Positions 26,702-36,532 of a stretch of 64,000 bases of DNA are shown one piece after another (the first letter of the stretch is position 1; each line of letters starts with the position of its first letter). Source of the stretch: an uncultured Paracoccaceae bacterium (GTDB lineage: Bacteria; Pseudomonadota; Alphaproteobacteria; Rhodobacterales; Rhodobacteraceae). Under the pieces are notes generated by a model. That model made no database searches and was not told the DNA's origin. It saw only the letters and a program-made list of their open reading frames with translations. A program made the position numbers and the translations under genes. The stretch is from positions 124,001 through 188,000 of the forward strand of contig CANLVD010000004.1 in assembly GCA_947494445.1 (NCBI GenBank), read 5' to 3'.

Positions 26702-27931
26702 TCATGACATTTTTTTCCGCAAGATCTCGGATTTCTTCTCAAGCCACATTTGCGAAGGACGATCTCTGCACAGGGAAATCGCCTTTGCATAGACCTCAGC
26801 GGCGTCTGCCGTGCGCCCCAAGGCGGCCAGACAATGGGCGCGTACAGCGTAGAAAGGCTGGTAGTTCTCAAGCCCGTCATAGTCGATCAGGTCGAGCATC
26901 TTTAAACCCTCAACAGGGCCTGCATCCTCAGCCACGACTGCTGCCCGGCTGACAGCCCCCCCGATGGAGGGATAGGCACGCATAAGGCCCTGATACAGCT
27001 GCGACAGCGCCCGCCAATCGGTTTGCCCTGTGACGGACCGGGCCGCATGGACAGATTGGATCGCGGCCTCAAGCTGGAAGCGCCCGGGCATGGCATTGGG
27101 TGCGCACCGCAATGAGGCTTGAGTTAACATACTCACGGAATGTTCGATGAGTTGGGTGTCCCAAAGCTCAACGTTCTGTTCTGGTACTGGAACCAGAACA
27201 CCGTTTTCGATGCGCGCGTCGCGTCGGGACTCGATGAAACCGATGAGCGCTGTCAGACCCAGAGCTTCAGGATTATCCGGGGCCAGTTCGACAAGAATGT
27301 TGGCCAGAAAGTATGCCTCATGGCTCAGATCCCCGTCGCCTTCCAACCAGTCCACGGCATATGCGCCATAAACCGCTTCCAACACTGCGCCCATACGGTC
27401 CGGATAAGCCTCGGGTTCAGGCACCACAAACGGGATGCCTGCGGTCTTGATCTTCTTTTTGGCCCGGACCAGCCGCTGCGCCATGGCTGTGGGAGAAACC
27501 AGAAAGGCCCTCGCGATCTGGTCAGCCTCAAGTCCAAGAACTGTTTGCAGCATCAAGGGCGTGCGGATGCCTTCATCGATGGCGGGATGCGCGCAGACAA
27601 AGAGAAGCTTCAGCCGCTCGTCCAGTGGTGCTTCTTCAGTGTCGTTTGCATGTGCGTCGGCCATGTCATTTGCCTTGTCGGTTATGACCAGACGGGCATC
27701 ACGGCGCGCCTGATCGGTGCGTCTGTTTTTGGCTACGGTCAAAAGCCAGGCCTCGGGTTTGTCGGGAATGCCACGCTCAGGCCATGTCTTTAGCGCGGCA
27801 ACAAAGGCATCGGCAAGCGCATCTTCAGCGGCGATGATGTCGCCCGAGCGGCTCGCCAGCATCGCAACAAGCTTGCCGTAGGCAGCACGGGCGACATGTT
27901 CCGCCCGCGCTTGTGCGTCGCTTCCGGTCAC
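26702..27931 (-). CDS. ECF sigma factor, ECF42 type with C-terminal TPR-like extension
   Basis: 409 residues from a GTG at 27931 that overlaps the stop of the DGPF gene (GTGA); longer upstream reading would run through that gene. Sigma-2 (about 10-75) and sigma-4 (about 110-165, ADQIARAFLVSPTAMAQRLVRAK) are followed by a helical extension of about 230 residues (DUF6596) ending in tetratricopeptide-like repeats (AVRAHCLAALGRTADA). ECF42 factors lack an anti-sigma gene and are encoded with DGPF/YCII proteins, exactly as here. Confidence 0.88.
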   Translation of the reverse strand: MTGSDAQARAEHVARAAYGKLVAMLASRSGDIIAAEDALADAFVAALKTWPERGIPDKPEAWLLTVAKNRRTDQARRDARLVITDKANDMADAHANDTEEAPLDERLKLLFVCAHPAIDEGIRTPLMLQTVLGLEADQIARAFLVSPTAMAQRLVRAKKKIKTAGIPFVVPEPEAYPDRMGAVLEAVYGAYAVDWLEGDGDLSHEAYFLANILVELAPDNPEALGLTALIGFIESRRDARIENGVLVPVPEQNVELWDTQLIEHSVSMLTQASLRCAPNAMPGRFQLEAAIQSVHAARSVTGQTDWRALSQLYQGLMRAYPSIGGAVSRAAVVAEDAGPVEGLKMLDLIDYDGLENYQPFYAVRAHCLAALGRTADAAEVYAKAISLCRDRPSQMWLEKKSEILRKKMS

Positions 27932-28281
27932 ACGCTGTCCATGGCGGACGCGCGGATTTCGACCTTCCCGTAATGGACCGCCGGGCATCTCTCGGCCCAT
28001 TTCAGCGCCTCGTCCAGGTTCTCCACATTGATAGCGAAGAAGCCCCCAAGCGTTTCCCTGGTTTCGGCAAACGGTCCATCCTGGACCCGCTTTTCGCCAC
28101 CCGCCAGTGTGATGGTCGTCGCCGTGTCGGCAGGGTGCAGCCAGTCAGTGTCGATGAAGACGCCAGCTTCCTGAAGCGCGCCAATATACGCGCCAAAAGC
28201 TTTCTTGGATGCAGCCCAATCCTCTTGGGTCATATGGGCGGCCATGGAAGCATCAGAGTACAGAAGAAATGTATAACGCAT
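27928..28281 (-). CDS. YCII/DGPF-domain protein (ECF42 partner)
   Basis: 117 residues with the DGPF motif in VQDGPFAETRE (about 68-78), the family hallmark, and a ferredoxin-like YCII fold. Biochemical role is not established; genetic association with ECF42 sigma factors is well known. Coupled to the sigma gene by a GTGA overlap. Confidence 0.9.
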   Translation of the reverse strand: MRYTFLLYSDASMAAHMTQEDWAASKKAFGAYIGALQEAGVFIDTDWLHPADTATTITLAGGEKRVQDGPFAETRETLGGFFAINVENLDEALKWAERCPAVHYGKVEIRASAMDSV

Positions 28282-28310
28282 TGTTTTAGGTCCTGTGTTG
28301 ATTGTTGGGA

Positions 28311-28823
28311 TTAAGCGGTAACGTCAGCGATGTTGGCAAGGCCACGCTCAAAGTTCGAACCGATCATGCCGTCCATGAACAGGCCCATCACACGAAAGAG
28401 CGGGTTAATTCCCAGATCCATGTCCATGCTCCAAGTTACCTCTGTCGCACCGTCAATGGTAACGGCCGAGATCGCCTGTGTCGGCTGTCCAAGCGGGCCA
28501 AGATCAATGTCAAAAATCACCCGACCGGGTTCCACTGCCGCAACCGTTTGCTGGCCAGCACCGTCCTTGCTTTTGAAAGAGAAGCCAGAGCCGACACCCG
28601 AAGAGGGGCCGAACATCACAACCTGAAGGTCCGGGTCGAGGTCTTTGTAAGGGTTGAAGGCCTGGTACCCGGAATTGGAAGCCGCCAGTGCGATCACAGC
28701 CTCAGGTTCGGCATCGATCATAGCAGAGCGTTCGACGTTCACGTGGCGCGGGAGAGCCAAGGTTGCAGCTGTTGCAACAGTCAACACGGCTACTGCGCCA
28801 AGTGCGATTTTCTTGAAGTTCAT
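28311..28823 (-). CDS. SRPBCC-family protein with N-terminal signal/anchor
   Basis: 170 residues. Hydrophobic segment at 6-24 (signal peptide or anchor), then a START/SRPBCC hydrophobic-pocket fold (MIDAEPEAVIALAAS, WSMDMDLGINPLFRVMG). It is the first gene of the set with the DGPF protein (29-base gap) and ECF42 sigma factor. SRPBCC proteins bind hydrophobic ligands; no catalytic residues can be named. Confidence 0.8.
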   Translation of the reverse strand: MNFKKIALGAVAVLTVATAATLALPRHVNVERSAMIDAEPEAVIALAASNSGYQAFNPYKDLDPDLQVVMFGPSSGVGSGFSFKSKDGAGQQTVAAVEPGRVIFDIDLGPLGQPTQAISAVTIDGATEVTWSMDMDLGINPLFRVMGLFMDGMIGSNFERGLANIADVTA

Positions 28824-28899
28824 GGGTCTGTCCTCTCATGTGTTTTGAGAAGGGCGTTCTTGCCTCTTCACCCACACGACGGATCAGGATCACCTCAAT

Positions 28900-29490
28900 C
28901 GACATTCAGGAAAATTTTTTTTGCGGGCCATGTTGGTCACTGGCATTTTCTGTACTCGTTGCGGTGTGGTTGTCAGAAAGCGAACAATCCATCTGGCTAT
29001 GAGATGTCCGCCTCTCCTCTCCATCAGCGGGCGGGGTTTGTGTGCCGTTTTCTCGATACAGGCCCCGGTGCATCCGCCAAAACGTGGTTCGGCAAAGTCT
29101 GCATGCTATCGAAGTATGGCGGAGCCGGATGATCTGCGCCAGAATGCTTCCCTCGATACTTAGAGCTGCACCAGATCCCTCAAGTCACCAAGAGGACCTG
29201 CGGAATAGTCCTAGCAGCAAAGACAAGCGAAGATTTCTTCCGGAGGCTGAGGGCGTTTTGGCAAGTCAAAACTGCGATGGCAGAGGATCAGGCGCATCTG
29301 AGCGATCTCGAAACTAGTAACCAAGGCTGGCATAAGCTGCGTCGCAAAATGAGGTCAAACAGAGTTCAAAACACTCAGCGTTGGAATTATTTGCAGCTAC
29401 CGGCATTGGCGGCATACCTTACTGTCCATCACGGTTTCTGGTTTGGGGCGCAGTTGTTCCTCCTGTTGTGTCGTAGGCACAAATGCGCGA
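28900..29490. other. Intergenic stretch with no recognised gene
   Basis: About 590 bases between the SRPBCC gene and the decayed regulator. Short frames exist on both strands, but none has a recognisable domain, a good ribosome site or coding-like composition. It may be decayed sequence belonging to the pseudogene corridor that follows. Confidence 0.4.
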
Positions 29491-29502
29491 GAAATGATGG
29501 CA

Positions 29503-31027
29503 ATGCCTGAGCAAAGTGCCAAGATCATCGGCTTTCGGTCATTCGAGATCGACCTGTCCCGATGGGAACTGCGCGACAACGGAGACCCAATCGACATCGA
29601 ACCTCAAGTCTTGGATCTCATCGCCTATTTTGCGCAGCATCAAGGCAGAGTGCTAAACCGTGACGAGATCATTGACGCAATCTGGGGCGGGCGCATTGTG
29701 TCCGACGCCGCGATTTCAACCAAGATAAAAGATTGCTCGCAAAGGGTTTCTGTTCGTCCCCGACGTCGTCATTGGACATCAACCGGTTGACGCAGGTCTT
29801 GCTGATGCAAACCGGACTCCAGCCGATACGGGTCAAAGGCCGTCGATTGTCGTTCTTCCGTTCAAGAACCTCTCTGGCGACCCTGAGCAATCCTATTTCT
29901 CCGATGGGATTGCCGAGGATGTTATCACGGATCTTTCGCGCTATTCCGAACTTTCGGTCATTGCCCGTCAATCCGCCTTTGCATTTCATGAACGTGCTGG
30001 AGCCGCTCTTGATTTTGCGACTGAACTGGGCGTTGCATATATGGCCGAGGGCAGCGTGCGCCGGTCCGAGAACAGAGTACGGACTACGGTTCAACTCGTC
30101 GACGTCTCAACTGCTGAAACCCTTTGGGCCGAAAAGTTTGATCGGCGGGTTGAGGACGTCCTAGACGTCCAGGAAGAAGTTGCAACCGTGATCGTCAACA
30201 TTCTCGCGGGCAAAGTGCAGCAGCGCCATTATCGACGTGTGCTTGGTGACGGAGAACAATCAACCTCTGCCTATGATCATGCGCTGAAGGCCCAACAACA
30301 CCTGTGGCGTTTCTCAAAAGTTGGCATGATGTTGGCCCGACAGGAGGCGGAAAAGGCGGTTCAATTGGACCCTCTTCTGGCACGCGCGCATGCCACCCTG
30401 GGCTGGGCATACCACATTCAGGCGACGAACGGATGGCACCCCAACATCGAAGAAGTGTTCGAGCGCGCCTTGACATCCGCTGAGGCCGCCATCGCCGCCG
30501 ATGGCAATGAACCCTGGGCGTACAATATTCTGGGCCTGTCCTTTTGGAGGAACAGCACCGAACCTGATTTCGACCGGGCCAACGATGTGATTAGGCACTC
30601 GATCCGTCTCAATCCCTCGAACGCCCACTTCTTCGCGCATTTGGGCGCGATGCTGCCCTATATGGGCCGTGGCAATGAAGCGCTTGAGGTGCTGGATCGC
30701 GCAATGCAGCTTAACCCGCTATATCCTGCCATGTACCTCGAACACCGGTCCCGCGCCCATTTTGCAGAAAGCCGTTATGAAGCATCGCTTGCCGAAGCTC
30801 AGCGCGCTGCGGTTGAACTGCCGGGACTGACGAATATTCAGGCGTTGCTTGCAGTTGGTTACGAAAAACTGGGACGTCATGCGCAAGCAGCAAAAACCGT
30901 GGCCGAGCTTGAAAAGGTCAGCCCAAGTTTCAGTGTCAGCTTTTTCCGGCGCACCGTGCCATATGCGCAAGATATACATCGCGACGCGATTTGTGACCTG
31001 CTGGCCAGCGCTGGGTTGGCGGAATAG
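29503..31027 (+). pseudogene. Winged-helix/TPR transcriptional regulator (CadC/cyclase-associated type), broken by an internal deletion
   Basis: The N-terminal OmpR-type winged helix (IGFRSFEIDL...AQHQGRVLNRDEIIDAIWGG) runs to about 29735. A deletion then removes roughly 20 residues of the wing and shifts the frame; the protein resumes as KGFLFVPDVV (about 29743), RPSIVVLPFKNLSGDPEQ (TolB-N-like), a helical linker and TPR repeats to 31027. An ATG at 30041 could still give a 328-residue TPR protein without DNA-binding domain. Intact relatives are about 500-550 residues. Confidence 0.75.
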
Positions 31028-31281
31028 ACAATCGACCACCCTACTCGACACCTGGCGAGACACGGACACCTGTGTGTTTGCCGTTTTGCCCACCATCGCG
31101 AGAATCGAGTGCTGAAAAAATGATGTAAAATTAGAGCCTTAGCACAATATCAGAAAAAGTCAGGAAAACATCAAGGTAAGATCAAGCGGCGCATTCCGGT
31201 CTCCGTCAAATTCCTCTCACCACAAACACGCTGCCTCCAGCAATCAATGCGACAGCGGCAAATGAGCGAAAGGAATTTAAA

Positions 31282-31872
31282 ATGACACTTTCAGTCATCG
31301 GTCTGGGATTTGGGCGCACCGGCACCGAGTCACTCAAGAAGGCGCTTGAAATTCTGGGCTGTGGCCCGTGCTACCATATGTTTGAAGTTCTGCCACATCA
31401 GGACCGCGTTGATGAATGGGTCTCTCTTGTTCAAGGCAAGACACCTGACTGGGACAAGACATTCGCGGGTTATCACGCAAGCGCCGATTGGCCTGGCGCT
31501 TTTTTCTGGCGCGAACTTGCGACCCATTACGCGGATGCGAAGTTTGTCCTTACGACACGGGACCCCGGGGTGCTGGTACGACAGCATGGCAAAAACGATC
31601 CTGCCTTTGCTATGCCAGTCTGCGAAGGATCCAAACTCTCTGGGCAGCCAAATGTACATCGAACGCACCTTTGGCGGTAACATCGATGACCGCGACCATG
31701 TGATCGAGGTTTTCGAGCGGCACAATGCGGCCGTAGGGACGCAATTCCGCAAGAACAGCTCCTGGAACTGGAAGTCGGAGCTGGCTGGGAAACCCTGTGC
31801 GCCTTTCTGGGTGTCGATGTGCCGGACATCCCTTATCCATGGGGCAATCGTCCCGACGAATTCGACGTCAAC
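31282..31872 (+). pseudogene. Sulfotransferase-family protein, multiply frameshifted
   Basis: The N-terminus is intact (GLGFGRTGTESLKKALE, the PAPS-binding P-loop variant, residues 7-23) through LTTRDP. The protein then jumps between all three frames: WYDSMAKTIL, YASLRRIQTLWAAK, MYIERTFGGNIDDRD, and finally AIPQEQLLELEVG...LGVDVPDIPYPWGNR in the first frame. At least four indels, so not a single sequencing error. The tail runs without a stop into the OsmC remnant. Confidence 0.75.
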
Positions 31873-32338
31873 GTCGAAGCCCTCGTGGGCGCGCGCGAAG
31901 CGTTGACCAAGGCGCCACCTGCGGCGCAGTTCACCTGGTGCGCGAACTGCGATTGGGTCGATGGGGCGTACAGTCGCTCAACCATCGATGGGCTCTTTGG
32001 TCTTGGCGAAGAGCAAACCCGCGATCTGGGTTTTACTGTTGAAAGCGACCACCCGGCACTGTTCGCGGCCTCGGACAAAGCAGCCACGCCTTTGGACATT
32101 GTTCTGGCCGCATTGGCCAGTTGTCTGACCGGCGGTGTCGCGTCCATTGCGCAACATCGCGGCGTGCAATTGAATTCGGTGCAGGTCGAGGTTGAAGGCG
32201 ACATGGACATGTCTGGTGTCCTTGGGATCGACCCGGACATCCGCAACGGCTTCAGCGCCATTCGAGTCAAATTCCACATCGACGCCGATGCAGCGCCCGA
32301 TGAAATCGCAGGCATCGTTTCACAGTCGCAGATTGCTG
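31873..32338 (+). pseudogene. OsmC-family protein remnant, fused at both ends
   Basis: About 155 residues of an OsmC peroxiredoxin-like domain (VEALVGAREALTKAPPA, the cysteine in FTWCANCDW, LDIVLAALASCLTGGVASIAQH with the redox cysteine). It lacks a start of its own, being open from the sulfotransferase tail, and the last 25 or so family residues are missing where the frame meets a flavin monooxygenase. An ATG at 31819 could initiate a chimeric 186-residue product ending at 32379. Confidence 0.7.
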
Positions 32339-33414
32339 ACACCAAACCGGATGAACACCCTTCCCGGACTGCCATATGACGGTCCGGACGCTGATGGGTT
32401 TATGAGCGTGTCTGAACTGGTCGCGCGCTTCGACAGATGTCTCAAAAGAACAACCTTCCCGATCCAACTGGGCACCACAGTGCTCCTGGTGGAGCCTCTG
32501 TCATCGGGCTACCTTGTGCAAACAGACCAGGGCACCATCGAAGCAAAGTTTGTCGTCATGGCAACCGGTGCCAACGTTCACCCCAAAACCCCCGCCTTCG
32601 CGCTTAACGCGCCAGGGGACATCGTCCAGACAAACCCACTTTGTTACAAGCGACCATCCGATCTGCCTGAAGGTAAGATGCTGGTGGTCGGGGCTTCAGC
32701 CTCTGGCCTGCAGCTGGCCAAGGAGTTGCAATGTTCCGGTCGGCAGGTGACCTTGGCGGTGGGCAACCACACGCGAATGCCACGGCGTTATCGAGGGTCA
32801 GACATCTTGGAATGGATGGCACGGATTGGCGTCGCGACCACTCTTTTTCTGACGTGCCCGATATCGACAGGGTCAGGCGTCTTCCATCTCCCTCGCTAAC
32901 CGCCGAAAGGACTTTGGATCTGAACAGGCTTCAAGACCTCGGCGTTGAACTTGTTGGTCGTTGCGTCGGCCTGGACAATGGCCACGCTCAATTTTCCGGT
33001 AACCTCGCAAATACCTGGGCAACCGCGGATTTGAAAATGGCGCGCTTGTTTGCATCGATCGATGCCCATGCAAGCATGCACATGCCCGATGGGTGCATCA
33101 GCGCATTGCCTTCCATGACGCCGACAAAGCTGCCTGATGATCCGAGGCTCAGCATCAACCTTGTGCAAGAGGGCTATACATCCATCCTCTGGGCGACGGG
33201 GTTTACACCGGACTTCAGTTGGCTGCGCGCTCCACACTTTGACCGCAAAAACCGTCTCCTCCATGACGGTGGGGTCGTGGCTCAGGGTCTCTATGTGATG
33301 GGACTTCCCTACATGCGCTACCGACGCTCTACACTTCTTCAGGGTGCTTGTGATGACGCGCGTGCATTGGCAGACAACATGCTGCGCGGATTGGGGCATT
33401 CCAACGCTGCATGA
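32325..33414 (+). pseudogene. Flavin-containing monooxygenase-like gene, N-terminus deleted and frameshifted
   Basis: Starts abruptly at SRRLLTPNRMNTLPG, one frame off the OsmC remnant, so the FAD-binding first 60 or so residues are gone. The NADPH motif VVGASASGLQLAKEL is present (about 32690). At the T5 run 32844-32848 the frame shifts by one base and the protein continues as SDVPDIDRVRRL...TSILWATGFTPDFSWL...GLPYMRYRRSTLLQG to 33414. It cannot make a functional flavoenzyme. Confidence 0.75.
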
Positions 33415-33570
33415 TTGCGGTGACCGCAACATGGTAGAAATTGCTGTCGTGCGATGATCAACGGCAGCATTTCACTTGCTTCTGGACTTCGGTGCAAGAC
33501 GATCAATTTCACTGTTCTGGCGCAATATCCTCAGCTACGAACTCGGACAGGCGCGTGAAGGTGTTTTTGG

Positions 33571-34209
33571 TCATGTGCGCGTTTGCGACACGCCGTATGC
33601 CGCCCCATGGGTCTTGGGGTCGGCGATGGCATCGATCAGGAAATGTGCAAGTGCCAACCGGGAAACAGCTGTTCCGTTTTCGGGAAGAGCACCCTTTTGG
33701 GCACGGTAAGTCGCCACGCTCGTGTTATTGAGGAATCCCGCGCGGGCCAATGTCCAGTCGAGGCCTGACCCTCTCAGGATATCCTCCATCCGACCGGCGC
33801 TGCGCACAACGTTTGGCACAACAATACGAAGCAGCTTTCCCAGCAGCGTTTGGTCTGGAAACAGCAATGCCGTCGTTGTCACTAGGACCCGTTTGAGACC
33901 GGCCCCGTCCGCAGCGTCAACGATGGCGGTCGCAGATCGAAAATACACTGATGTGGCGATTTTTGTCGGCAGCCGGCCACCCAGAGTGGATATTACGGCG
34001 TCATGGTCGCGAAACACTGATGCGAGGACCACAGGGTCACAGGGATCGCCGACAACAACATGCAATCTTGCATGTTGAAGCTTAGGTGCTTTGTCAGCAG
34101 AGCGAACGACCGCTGTGACGTGCATATCCTTTGCAAGTGCAGTCTGGAGCACAAGCTCACCAGTCCGGCCGTTCGCGCCCAGAACAACAAGTTTCAAAGT
34201 CTTTTCCAT
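33571..34209 (-). CDS. NAD(P)-binding NmrA/atypical-SDR protein
   Basis: 212 residues. Rossmann motif GANGRTGELV at 12-21; atypical SDR fold without the YxxxK active site, of the BVR-B/flavin reductase-like or NmrA-like group (VISTLGG, RVLVTTTALLFPDQT, LDWTLARAGFL). Probably an NAD(P)H-dependent reductase or redox sensor. Terminates convergent to the flavin monooxygenase remnant. Confidence 0.8.
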   Translation of the reverse strand: MEKTLKLVVLGANGRTGELVLQTALAKDMHVTAVVRSADKAPKLQHARLHVVVGDPCDPVVLASVFRDHDAVISTLGGRLPTKIATSVYFRSATAIVDAADGAGLKRVLVTTTALLFPDQTLLGKLLRIVVPNVVRSAGRMEDILRGSGLDWTLARAGFLNNTSVATYRAQKGALPENGTAVSRLALAHFLIDAIADPKTHGAAYGVSQTRT

Positions 34210-34238
34210 TCAATCGAGGAATGCGCTTTCGGCCTGCC

Positions 34239-34595
34239 TCAGGCAGAAAGGCAAATCTTGTTCCTGTCGAGATCCCTGACATAGGCCGAGAAGCGTGGTC
34301 CACGTTGGTTCGGTTCGCCGTCGCTCGAGCCACCAAGCTCGATGGCCAAAGCGTGCAGCCTTTTGACCTCTTCAATCGACCCGACGCTGAAGCCGACCAT
34401 GGTTCCGTTGCCATTCGTGGCGGGGTTATCGTTGAACGGGATGGCGGCTGAAAAGGCAAAGTCAGGTCCGAGCCAGTATGTCATTCTTTCGGTGGGTGAG
34501 ACGCGCTCCAATCCTGATTGCCCAAAAAACTGATCATAGAAATGCGTTGCGGCGGCCATGTCGTTGGTCCCGACGACGAAGTAGTTCATAAGCAT
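34239..34595 (-). CDS. VOC-family (glyoxalase/bleomycin-resistance fold) protein
   Basis: 118 residues from the ATG at 34595, chosen because AAAGGACA precedes it; a longer frame begins at 34622. Two beta-alpha-beta-beta-beta modules, with the closing YVRDLDRNKICL strand holding the metal-site region. Substrate unknown. Follows a second VOC gene on the same strand by 40 bases. Confidence 0.8.
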   Translation of the reverse strand: MLMNYFVVGTNDMAAATHFYDQFFGQSGLERVSPTERMTYWLGPDFAFSAAIPFNDNPATNGNGTMVGFSVGSIEEVKRLHALAIELGGSSDGEPNQRGPRFSAYVRDLDRNKICLSA

Positions 34596-34635
34596 GGTGC
34601 GATGTCCTTTGAGATTGCGCAAAGTGTTGTGGGCG

Positions 34636-35073
34636 TCACTGACCTGTCAGGCTGAAGAACTCGATCAGCTGACCGTTGGGATCGGTGATCTTGAGCAGGT
34701 GGATGCCCGGCTCTTCGATGATCTGCGGCGCGGTCACACCGGCGGCGGTGGCGCGGGCGTGCAAGACTTCCAGATCGGCGGATTGCAGATAGGGAACCGC
34801 GCCCGAACCTGCCTCGGACCCTGGTGCGTATTTGTCCCGTGACACGATTGCGAACCAGCCGCCAGCCACGTCAAAAGCCACAAAGTCCGGCAGTCCGATT
34901 GCGGGGGCCCTGTCGAACAGGGCGCGGTAGAAGGCCTCGGAACCTTTCATGTCGTCGGTTGGAACATAAGCGCCCATGGCCATGATCGGCGCCGTTCCCC
35001 GCTGCTCCGTCGATTCTGCAACGAGTGCTGTTGGCAGAACAGCGGCGAGGGTTATGGCTATGAAACGTCTCAT
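34636..35073 (-). CDS. Exported VOC-family protein
   Basis: 145 residues with a signal peptide (1-19, ALVA-E), unusual for the family and implying a periplasmic location. The VOC fold follows (AFYRALFDRAPAIGLPDFVAFDV; closing strand LLKITDPNGQLIEFF with E at about 138). It is immediately downstream of the inverted repeat at 35117 and faces the WYL regulator. Confidence 0.78.
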   Translation of the reverse strand: MRRFIAITLAAVLPTALVAESTEQRGTAPIMAMGAYVPTDDMKGSEAFYRALFDRAPAIGLPDFVAFDVAGGWFAIVSRDKYAPGSEAGSGAVPYLQSADLEVLHARATAAGVTAPQIIEEPGIHLLKITDPNGQLIEFFSLTGQ

Positions 35074-35116
35074 ATTCTGATCTCCTTTTTGTTGTCTTTC
35101 CCGCTTCTACCGCGCC

Positions 35117-35142
35117 TATGCTGACAGCGTGTTGTCAGCATA
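35117..35142. promoter_or_regulatory. Perfect 26-bp inverted repeat, probable WYL-regulator operator
   Basis: TATGCTGACA (35117-35126) and TGTCAGCATA (35133-35142) are perfect 10-base arms around GCGTGT; a third TGTCAG copy lies at 35144-35149. It sits midway between the divergent VOC gene (start 35073) and the WYL regulator (start 35179), so it is a strong operator candidate. Binding is inferred. Confidence 0.65.
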
Positions 35143-35178
35143 GTGTCAGTATGATCTGTTTCATCAAAAGGAGATCAC

Positions 35179-35883
35179 ATGAGGCGTGGCGACAGGCTAT
35201 TTGAAGTCATCGAGATCCTGAGACGTGCCAAAGGGCCGATCTCTGCCCAGTCCATTGGTGAAGAATTGGGCGTGACCAAACGCACGGTGTATCGAGATGT
35301 TGCTGCACTGATCGGTCAAGGCGTGCCAATCAACGGCGAGGCCGGGGTCGGCTATGTGTTGGAGCCCGGCTTTCACATGCCACCGCTGATGCTGACCCCG
35401 GACGAGATCGAAGCCGTGACACTTGGCGTGCTATGGGTCCAGACCCGAGGCGAACCCGAGCTTGCGCTGGCAGCCGAGAAACTGATCACCAAGCTGGAAG
35501 CTGTTGCTCCTGACAAGTACCGGACGTCGTTTCTTCAACCGTCTGTCAGCGTCGCGCCCGTTGCTCAGCCGGATGAAGTACTCGGCGCCGCGGCCATTCG
35601 TCTGGCCATTCGGCGCCGCAAGAAGATAGCTCTGAAATACTCTGACAACTCGGGCCAAAAGACCCGTCGGGTGATCTGGCCCATACTTCTGGGTTATCGC
35701 GACACCAGCCGCATCATCGCTGCATGGTGCGAGATGCGCGAAGGCTTTCGCTACTTTCGCACAGAACGGATCCTTGAGGCGGAGGTCCTTGAAGACAGTA
35801 TTCCTCGGCGAATGGACCTGCTCCGCGCGAAATGGCGCAGTGCGGCGGATGAAGAACGCAAGCGCTATGAAGAGGGGGCATAA
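35179..35883 (+). CDS. YafY-type HTH/WYL-domain transcriptional regulator
   Basis: 234 residues. N-terminal DeoR-like helix-turn-helix (about 4-60, SAQSIGEELGVTKRTVYRDVAAL) and a WYL domain (about 140-205, KKIALKYSDNSGQKTRRVIWPILLGY). AAAAGGAG lies 8 bases before the ATG. Divergent from the two VOC genes, which it presumably controls. Confidence 0.9.
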   Translation: MRRGDRLFEVIEILRRAKGPISAQSIGEELGVTKRTVYRDVAALIGQGVPINGEAGVGYVLEPGFHMPPLMLTPDEIEAVTLGVLWVQTRGEPELALAAEKLITKLEAVAPDKYRTSFLQPSVSVAPVAQPDEVLGAAAIRLAIRRRKKIALKYSDNSGQKTRRVIWPILLGYRDTSRIIAAWCEMREGFRYFRTERILEAEVLEDSIPRRMDLLRAKWRSAADEERKRYEEGA

Positions 35884-36371
35884 GACGGGTGGCACCACCT
35901 TCGGGAAGCGACAGCAAAGCGCTGTTTAAGCAAAGGCAGGTTTTGGGGCGCTTCTGAATAGCGGCTTTCTCGAACATATCCCACAACCGTTTCATCGCGG
36001 CTATGTCACAGGCATGAGTGTTCTGTGTTCCCTTTCCGACCGGACCTACCGCTTCCACCCTACCGTTATACCATCGGCGTCCTGATCATCAGCCAACAGA
36101 TCAAGCGCATCGCACGCCTTCCGCTGGTGGTGATCAGCGATGTGGCTGACGAACCGGGATGACAGACAAAAACCCCAACATCCTCGCGGCCCGCAGTGGC
36201 CACTCGGTCCTGCAATTCGTAAGCAACATCAACTATGCCAGCTTGCTCTGTGAATATGCAGTATTTGCGCCGTAACCCTCAATCCAGTTCATATTGTCGA
36301 ACCTGATTGTCTTCAGACCGAGGTTGCAGCCTAGACTTGCGACAAACACGATCCGGCCTTTGCATTCGGCG
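35884..36371. other. Degenerate intergenic stretch
   Basis: About 490 bases with only short, unconvincing frames. A plus-strand frame around 36040-36160 looks mildly coding (…IGVLIISQQIKRIARLP…) but ends in a stop and matches no family I recognise. Possibly the decayed upstream half of the AraC remnant. Confidence 0.35.
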
Positions 36372-36515
36372 ATGCGCCTGAGCAATGCCACGACGGGCAT
36401 CGCCGAAGGAAAGACAGTGTACGAGGCGGCCTTGGACGCAGGGTATCAAAGCTCATCTCGATTTAGCCGCGAGTGCCGGCGGATGTTCGGCCAGTCACCC
36501 CGGCATTGGAGCCAA
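36372..36515 (+). pseudogene. Fragment of an AraC-type helix-turn-helix domain
   Basis: About 48 residues (EGKTVYEAALDAGYQSSSRFSRE, then FGQSP) match the second helix-turn-helix of AraC/Ada-type regulators. There is no effector domain or convincing start, and the frame runs on as non-homologous sequence over the convergent cytochrome gene. Confidence 0.5.
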
Positions 36516-36532
36516 AGTGGCACAGGTGAAAT

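Noticed and set aside
28302-29132. 276-codon plus-strand frame over the SRPBCC gene
   Set aside because: Antisense read-through; cysteine- and histidine-rich with no recognisable domain.
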